From Phascolarctos cinereus (taxonomy: Eukaryota; Chordata; Mammalia; Diprotodontia; Phascolarctidae), in the NCBI RefSeq assembly GCF_002099425.1, contig NW_018344336.1, forward strand, positions 124,001 through 188,000: a stretch of DNA of 64,000 bases, given 5' to 3'. Each line of letters opens with the position of its first letter. Positions within the stretch are counted from its first letter, which is position 1. Below, piece after piece: positions 56,733-64,000 of this stretch. A program made the position numbers and the translations under genes. Below the pieces are notes generated by a model. The model made no database searches. It was not told the origin of the DNA and saw only the letters and a list, made by a program, of their open reading frames with translations.

Positions 56733-57010
56733 GGCAGCTGGGTAGCACAGTGGATAGAGCACTGAGCCTGAAGTCAGAAAGCCCAGAGTTCAAATCCAGT
56801 CTCACACATTGACCAACTCTGTGAGATCCTAGGCAAGTCACTTAACTTCTGCCTGCCTCAGTTTCCTTAAGTGCAAAATGGGGATTAGAATACTACCACA
56901 CAGTGCCTTTGTGTGAAGCACATGAGATCATGTGTATAGAGCACTTAACTAGTGCCTGGCTTGTAGTAGTGAATGACAGACAGTCATTATGCATACCTAC
57001 TATGTGCCAG
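56733..57010 (+). mobile_element. MIR-type SINE
   Basis: Head GGCAGCTGGGTAGCACAGTG; continues through CTGCCTCAGTTTCCTTAAG to the TACTATGTGCCAGCC words. Reverse partner of 7,131-7,412. Confidence 0.77.
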
Positions 57011-57440
57011 CCAGAGTTGAAACTTGGTACGTGCTTTTTCCTACACTCTCAACAATTCATTCATTTCTGAAATCAATAGGGCTGTACTTTATTTACTTTG
57101 TGACCACATTGTGTGTGGGTGAATATTTTGATATATACCCCAAAACTTTAACCTCTCAAAGGTTTAAGAACTTAAAGCTGCACTAAGACTTTTGGGACAT
57201 GTGGTATATGGACCTATTTTTGGTCTCTTTGCAGTATAAAGTCAGAAATGTATAAGCTATAAGGGCACTCCCATTTTAAGTGAGTTTTTAGGCTTAATAC
57301 CAAATTATTTTCCAGAATGAATGGGCTTCCATAAACATTCATTAAGAACCTATCATTAGCAGGAACTCCATCCTGGGCAGTAGGACACATAAAAGTGGTG
57401 AAGAGACACTCTTTGGTCTCTCAGCATTGATAGTCTGCAG
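57011..57440 (-). repeat. Block C (inverted) with mariner-like half element
   Basis: GCACTAAGACTTTTGGGACA at 57,180-57,199 is the mariner-type end in reverse. The block ends at about 57,440 where the truncated promoter P7 begins. Confidence 0.62.
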
Positions 57441-58575
57441 GTCTCCTGCCACACCAAGGTGGGCGCTGAGGTCACTGGCCAACAGCGCTCAGCAGAGGTG
57501 TGGGGGGGTCCACCTTGCTTAGACTCAGATCTGCTTGGCTGGTGGCTCCCTGAGGACCCCTAGGGCTGGGAATGGGTATCTGAGAGGGGAGAGAGTCCAG
57601 GAGACCACCCAACATCCCTGAAGCTCTGTCTCTGGAGCATGGGAGACAAGGGTCCAGACACCAGAAGTGCTACCCATGGTAGGAAAATGGTCGCCAGATG
57701 GCCCCCTTCCTTCCATCCCCTGCATTCTGAGGTCAGACAGGCCCTGGGATGTGGGGGCGTTCACGTGTATTCTGGACTCTGGTCCAGGAAGAGCTATGGG
57801 ATTTATTCCAATCTTTAGGGTTAGAATAAGGGCAGAACTTGTGATGGGGGGGGTTGCCCTAAGGGAAAGCATGAGAACAGCAGGGTTTTCTCAGCTGTGG
57901 AGGGAGGGGCAGTTGGCTAACACTGGGGGAGAGTGTGGATATGAGGACAGAATCTGAATGCACTTACAGGTGTGGATAGGCATTAGGGCTCAAAAGACCC
58001 ACAGCTCATCTGGTCCAAGCTCCTAATTTAGAGAAAACATAACTGAGGTGTAAAGGGGAACAAGGACATGGCCAAGGTCACATGGCCGGTACTGGGCCAG
58101 ACCCAGAACTTGAGCTCAGGCTCTACATCCTCCTCTGAGAGCTAAGCTTCATGGGCTGAGGGTCCCTGGGAAGGCTCTCCCCAGAAGCTGGAAGCAAGTT
58201 CTCCATAGAAATAGGGGTTCTGGGGATCTTCAGTTATGACTGTGGAATAAGAGAAGGGCAACCTGAGCCCATTTGTACCCAGCTTTGGGCCAGGCTGGGA
58301 TGCACAGTGAGCAGGGTGAGCCTTGGCAAAATCCATGCTTTCCCTGATTGTTTTGTCCATTTGTGAAATAAGAGGGATAACCCCTAGCTGCTTCCGTGAA
58401 CCCTCCTGGGGACTGGAGGTGGAAAGCCCAGGAGAAGCTGAAGAGGCCAGAAGGAGGAGACAAATCCACTTTTTGGTTAAAATGAGGCCAAAAACATGGG
58501 AGAACAACTTCACCATCAGAGCTACAAAGATTTGATGCCCAGGCTGAGTGGCTGCACTGGAGCTTTAATCACTTA
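57441..58575 (-). repeat. Type I module, copy n, truncated at promoter (inverted)
   Basis: Reverse partner of 5.58-6.71 kb. The remnant promoter (57,441-57,560) keeps GGGCGCTGAGGTCACTGGCC but no intact CRE, CCAAT or palindrome. The body, with ACCCAGCTTTGGGCCAGGC, and the head follow. Confidence 0.83.
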
Positions 58576-59095
<520 letters not shown>

Positions 59096-59097
59096 AA

Positions 59098-59555
59098 TAG
59101 GCAGCTAGGTAGCACAGTAGATGAAACACTGAGCCTGAAGTCAGGAAAACCCAGGTTTCAATCCAGTCTCACACACTGAATAGCTCTGTGAGATCCTAGG
59201 CAAATCACTTAACATATGCATGCCTCAGTTTCCTCAACTGTAAAATCGGGAGGAGAAAAACACCTACTGCCTGGTTTTGCTGTGAAGATCACATGAGATC
59301 ATATTTGTAAAGTCCTTTACAAACCTCAAAACACTTTAGAAATGGTAGGTATTACCTATTATTACATTCGCCACAAACTTTCTCAAGCTTTCTTGGAAAG
59401 TAGCTACAGTATCAATATTGAGGCCCACATATCTTCAGAAAGGTTGGGGTAATCTTGTTCAGAAGGCTATGGAAGCATAAAGTTTCACACAAAGATTGAG
59501 AGTAAAACTATCAGGTGAAAATAATTTCCAGACCTAAACTCCATACTCTAGGACA
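59098..59555 (+). mobile_element. MIR-type SINE and MITE flank
   Basis: Head GGCAGCTAGGTAGCACAGTA at 59,100; the element runs to about 59,360, then the flank. Confidence 0.74.
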
Positions 59556-59729
59556 CAGTGGTGGGCAGCCTGAGGTGTGGAGGTCACATGTGGCCCTCTA
59601 GGCCCTCAAGTGTGGCCCTTTGAGTGAATCTAAACTTTTGTCCTGTGAAGTTTGTATTCAGTCAAAGGGCGACACTTGAGGACCTAGAGGGCCACATGTG
59701 GTCTGGAGGCTGCAGGTTCCCCACCCCTG
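59556..59729. mobile_element. hAT-type MITE, palindromic (174 bp)
   Basis: Ends CAGTGGTGGGCAGCCTGAGG and GGTTCCCCACCCCTG. Inner arms CCTCTAGGCCCTCAAGTGTG and CACTTGAGGACCTAGAGGGC pair well. Confidence 0.83.
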
Positions 59730-60483
59730 CTAGGTAATCCAAGAACACCTGTGTCTGTTATTTGTGGCTGTGGAGGACAGAGATGACATGGGGCCTCCTT
59801 TCCTCAAAGGGTAATCAAATATGTCCCTTATGTCCCAGGGCTGCTGGCAATCTTATAGGGACACCATGTAGCCACATCTATATGCTCTATAGACACGTTG
59901 ATTATCTATAGTACACTATATATCTACATACATATGTATTTATATACAAATATTTGCACACGTGTAGAGAAACTTACAGAGCACCTAGGTGGCACAATAG
60001 AAAGATTGCCAGCAATCAGGAAGACTTCAGTTCAAATATGGTCTCAGAAGCTTACTAGCTGTGTGACTTTGGTCAAGTCATTTAACACTTTTGATTCAGT
60101 TCCCTCATATGTCAAATGAGCTGGAGAGGGAAATGGCAAATCAGTCTGTTATCTTGGCCACGAAAACTCCCAACAGGGTCATGAACAGGCAGACACGACT
60201 GAACAAACACAACAAGAGCAAAGGTATAAGAAAACAGTTTTTTTTAATTGTGTTTCAATACTGTTTGACTCTCTCTGACCGCATTTAAAGTTTTTTCACC
60301 AAGACAGTAGAGGTGTTTGCGATTTCCTTTTCCAGCTCATTTTAGAGATGGGGATACTGAGGGTTAAGTGACTTGTCCAGGGTCACACAACTGATAATTG
60401 TCTAAGGTTAGATTTGAAGCCAGGAAGGGGAGCCTTCCTGACTCTAGGCAAAACACTCTGTTCACTGTGTGATCTAGCTGCCC
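59730..60483. mobile_element. Linker and inverted pair of MAR1-type SINEs
   Basis: Members 59,979-60,215 (+) and 60,225-60,483 (-), direct copy of the 33.67-34.18 kb pair. Confidence 0.78.
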
Positions 60484-60796
60484 TTGGGAAAGAAAAGACA
60501 GTATTATATGACTTAAAACTTAACACATTTTGGTTGTGAACACTTACTCCTCTGTTTCAATTACTACCTCTGTGGCCATAGACTGTATACAGAGAACTAC
60601 GTGAGGTATTTCTGAGGTATTTGAACTATGTGAGGTATTTGAATGTATAGAGAGAATGGGAGTACTTACATAGGAATTTATTCACCATATTAATAGGAAT
60701 GAGTTGTCATATATTCTTTGCATATTCATACATTCTCTCTATTTTGCTGTATATGTATATATGTGTGTGGTGTGTGTGTGTGTACATATATATATA

Positions 60797-60833
<37 letters not shown>

Positions 60834-60854
60834 TGAAACCATATATGTTAATGC
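60484..60854. repeat. AT-rich zone with TG/TA microsatellite
   Basis: GTGTGTGGTGTGTGTGTGTA at about 60,764 and (TA)n to 60,835. Confidence 0.78.
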
Positions 60855-62470
60855 AGAATTGGTGGAAGGTGGGGCAGTGTTGCCACGTGGGGGCCTCCTG
60901 ACTCACTAAAGAGGACATCCATGTTACTTGCCATCGGCTCTCACTGGGGGGTCCACCTTGCCCACATTCAGTTCTGCTTGACTTTTGGCTCCCTGTCTCC
61001 ACCTCTGGGCTGGGAGTGGAGATCTGAGGAGCAAGAGACTCCTGGGAGATGAGAAATGTACCCAATGGTCACCTGAGGCTCAGGCACCTGAGCAGCTGCC
61101 AAGAGAGGCCACCAATGTGATATCCCAGACCCCTGGACCCTTCAGAAAAGGGAGAGAAAGGGTCCTCAGTTGGACACTAAGGAAACTTTGCCTTCTACCT
61201 CCATGGGCTCTGAGGGTAACCTCACCTGTGTGCAATGGGGCTCTTTCTAGTTCTCATTTAGCCTATAGACTTAGAGGAAAGTAGAACTTTGTGTTTGGGT
61301 GCTACCCCAAAGAAAAACATTAGAGCAGCAGGGTGTTCTCAACCAGAGAAGGTGGCTAGGTGGGGAAGGCAGGGCAAAGGGGGATTGGGTCCAAATGGGC
61401 TTGTAGGTTTGGGTAGAATAGAGGGCTACAAGAGACCTCAGAGCTCATTTGATCCAACCTCCTCTTTTGAGAAAAAGTGTCTAAGGTGAAGAGGAGGGCA
61501 GGGACATGTCCAAGGTCACACAGCCAATGAGGGCAGACCCAGGCCTTGAACCCAGATCTCTCTTGCCTGACAGGCTAGCTAGCTTCCATCTTGGCCTCTC
61601 CTTCCTCTAACAGCTAAGCTTTATGAGTCCAATGTCCCTGGAAAGGCTTTCCCCAGAATCCAGTGGTCAGGTTCCCCATAAATCTGACATTTGGGGAATT
61701 TTAAATTATTACTATGGGATTAAGTTAAAAGCACCTCTAACCCCCTCAGCTTTGGGCCAGCCGGGGGGACACGCTTAACAGAGTGAGGCTAAGCAAATCC
61801 CATGACTTCCCCGAAACAGTTTCTTCAACTCCTGAAGTAAGGGTGATGACCCCCACCTGCTTCATTCACAGTCCTAATTGAACATTATCCTGGGGCTTGC
61901 AGGAATAAGTCTTGGCAAGGTCCCTGTTTCCTGCTCCCAGAGAAATCCTGGTCTAGTGAGGGAAAAGGTGTGCCTTGGACATTCCCAGTGTGTTAGTGGT
62001 GACAAAGCCTTGGTCCAAGAAGACAAGCCTTGGAGAAGCAGGGGTCAAGCACTGCTTGGTTGAGAGGGACTGGGTGGCAGTTGGGCTTTCATTGAGGGGA
62101 AGGAAGGTGGAGGTTATCCATAGAACAGAGCAGAGTATTTTCAGCTGTGAAAAGGGACCTCCTTGGGTTGCAGAAGGGGGTCTCTGGGAATCAGGGTTGG
62201 AAAGGAAGGAGAATAACCTCTGAGCAGAGCTCAGGTGCCCTTTCCTTTTCCACTCTGGGCAGGTCAGTGGGGTGCTGCCTACCAGGAAAAGAGGGTGTTT
62301 CTCCCACCCTGCCTAGATCAGCCTCATGCACATGTATCACTAAGATTGTTCCCTCACGTAAACAGCCTGAAGAGGCCAGAAGCAGGAGCCAAATCCAATT
62401 GTTTGTCAAAATGGGTGGAGAAATTTAGAAGAGCAACTTGACTAGGAGGAGTATGAACACTTCTTTCTGT
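60855..62470 (-). repeat. Type II module, copy i (full length, inverted)
   Basis: Tail, body, L2-like insert (61,930-62,360) and head. Direct partner of copy e (offset about 26.2 kb) and inverted partner of copy a. Confidence 0.85.
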
Positions 62471-62904
62471 GGGCCCAAATTGATTGGAGCAAATATTTTA
62501 GTCAATAGAAATCTAAAGGAAGGCACAATAGGCCGCAGAAGACCACAGGAAAAAGGTGGCCTCCATGAAACATGCTCCTAATACCTAATCCAAGGTGTTA
62601 GCAATGATCGAACCTGAGGAGGAATGGAAGTTGAATACAAACACACACTCCTACAGTTATATACACTCACAATCATGTACGTCCAGTACAATCTTTTCAT
62701 AAATAATTTATCTTGGTGAGAAGATAAAAGGCGGTCTCCAGAGGGTCTTCAAAAACATCTCATTAACATGGAAAGTGGAGAGGTCAGGTAGACAAAGGCA
62801 AAGCAGCCTGAGAACCTTACTCCTAAGGGAGATCTCACAAACAAAGATGGTGGAAGATCTGGACATATCTCCTCATAGGTGAGTTTTCTTATCTTCCATG
62901 TGTA
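62471..62904. other. Type II linker and well-kept AT-end segment (inverted)
   Basis: Linker with a collapsed AC run (AATACAAACACACACTCC), then GGTCTCCAGAGGGTCTTCAA ... CATATCTCCTCATAGGTGAG. Confidence 0.65.
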
Positions 62905-63175
62905 TTTTGTTCTTACTTTGTTCTTTTTTTTCTATATTATTTATTTTTCGTTTTCATCATTTGTTTCCACAAGATTTTGAGTTCCAAATTTTCTTCCCAT
63001 CTCTTTCATCCCCCCACCACAAGATGATGTGCATTCTGAATACCCCTTCCCCTAATCTGACCTCCATTCTATCTCTACCCCCCCCTTCTCTTATCCCCTT
63101 TCCCTTCTATTTTCCTGTAGGGCAGCATAGATTTCTATACCCCACTGCCTGTATATCTTATTTCCCAGTTGCATT
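62905..63175 (-). mobile_element. Dispersed element of unknown family, single copy
   Basis: Same element and insertion site as 36.70-37.20 kb, but only one copy (TTTTGAGTTCCAAATTTTCT ... CTGCCTGTATATCTTATTTC). Confidence 0.5.
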
Positions 63176-64000
63176 CCCTCTGTATTTTGACACGTATCAG
63201 CATTCAGCTGTTATTTCACTGTACCCATACACCTGAGTATTTTTTATGATTTCTTCCTGTATGAATATATATAAATACAGTTCCAGAGTCTCCTGCCGTA
63301 TATATTTTAGTCCTTCTATGTACCTTTTATACTAATCAATATATGTGGTTTCCCCCATATTTCCTCTGTGGTCACACACACAAATCCCCCCCCCATATAT
63401 ATATATGAGCAATTATGTATTAGATGCTTATAAATATAGTATCCATTCATTGTGACCCATATTTATGATTATTCATGTATTCACTCTATATGTTTGCAAA
63501 TATAAGTACTTTTCAGTCTTTCTATATTCTTATATGAGTACTTTATTTATGAGTATTCATTCCATTCATATTTTTATATGAACCAGTACTCTTATTCTCT
63601 TTCTATTCCTATATATGAGCACTGATATACTCTCTGTGTGCATGGACAGGAGTCTTCATACATTCTGTTACAGGGAGAGAAGCAGTAGAATACTTTCAGG
63701 TATATAGAGGGAATATAGGAAAATGTGGGGGTACAAACACACACATATGAAAATGGGTACTCATTGATGAATAGAGAATGAATGTGTGAGTACTCATATA
63801 GTAGGAATAGAGAGAGTGATTGTTCATGTTTATGAAGAGACAGAATTTATAAATCATATAAATGAATTTATAGAAAGTATCGATGAGTACATGTACATAA
63901 GAATGAAGAGAAAGAACCTGTGTACATATAAATATATATAATCCTGAGTCTTCATATGTATGAATTATCATGCATGATCTAAGTATTCATTTACACAAAA
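63176..64000. repeat. AT-rich GAGTACTC zone (runs off window)
   Basis: Direct partner of 37.2-38.0 kb; GAGTACTC at 63,788. Contains a C run with TA (CCCCCCCCCATATATATATA) near 63,387. Confidence 0.7.

Overview
This window looks like non-coding DNA from a marsupial. The strongest evidence is the set of short interspersed elements: tRNA-derived SINEs that start like GGCAGCTAGGTGGCACAGTG, carry GTTCAAATC B boxes, and end either in CCCAATTGCCTCACC (WSINE1/SINE1 type) or in a long domain with GGAGAAGGAAATGGCAAAC (MAR1 type). It also holds a marsupial-style L1 ORF2 fragment, palindromic hAT MITEs and solo LTRs. The CCAATTGCCTCACC SINE tail slightly favours an Australian-type marsupial, but the species cannot be fixed from this. 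I see no protein-coding host gene, no tRNA or rRNA gene and no CRISPR array. The open reading frames are microsatellite frames (Ser/Leu, Arg/Glu, Cys/Val runs) or chance frames inside repeated DNA.

Almost everything belongs to one compound repeat of about 9-10 kb, present in many partial copies on both strands. Read in one direction, a unit holds: (1) a type I module of about 1.4 kb with an old MIR-like core, ending in a CpG-containing promoter-like module (CRE, CCAAT/ATTGG boxes, RFX-like palindrome) and a pyrimidine-rich minisatellite; (2) an AT-rich zone full of GAGTACTC palindromes; (3) a type II module, a diverged relative of type I whose promoter has decayed and which carries an L2-like insert; (4) a second AT-rich zone; (5) two MAR1 SINEs head-to-tail inverted; (6) a palindromic hAT MITE; (7) a MIR-type SINE; (8) a LINE-like scrap and a TG/GA microsatellite, after which the next type I module begins.

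Layout. About 1-26.3 kb is mainly + oriented units; 27.3-43.25 kb mainly - oriented; 43.26-53.05 kb + oriented again; 53.7-64 kb - oriented. The main paralogies are: 1.5-10.2 kb inverted against 53.7-62.5 kb; 7.9-13.1 kb inverted against 27.7-32.3 kb; 29.7-38.1 kb directly repeated at 53.7-64.0 kb (offset about 24-26 kb, with a 2.3 kb block present or absent); 3.05-6.7 kb directly repeated at 16.5-20.05 kb; 13.45-16.5 kb directly repeated at 24.5-27.6 kb. A tight fold-back with arms of about 0.9 kb is centred at 43.1-43.26 kb. Four solo LTRs sit at one orthologous position of the unit.

How it may work (inference): six reasonably preserved and two truncated promoter-like modules with CRE/NF-Y/RFX-like sites stand in an inverted-repeat-rich, hairpin-rich, non-coding landscape. 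That fits a lineage-specific non-coding transcription locus, possibly of the germline (piRNA or hairpin endo-siRNA source, or tandem lncRNA). Only RNA data can show this. A purely structural explanation, a low-copy repeat broken up by template switching and unequal exchange, is equally compatible with the DNA.
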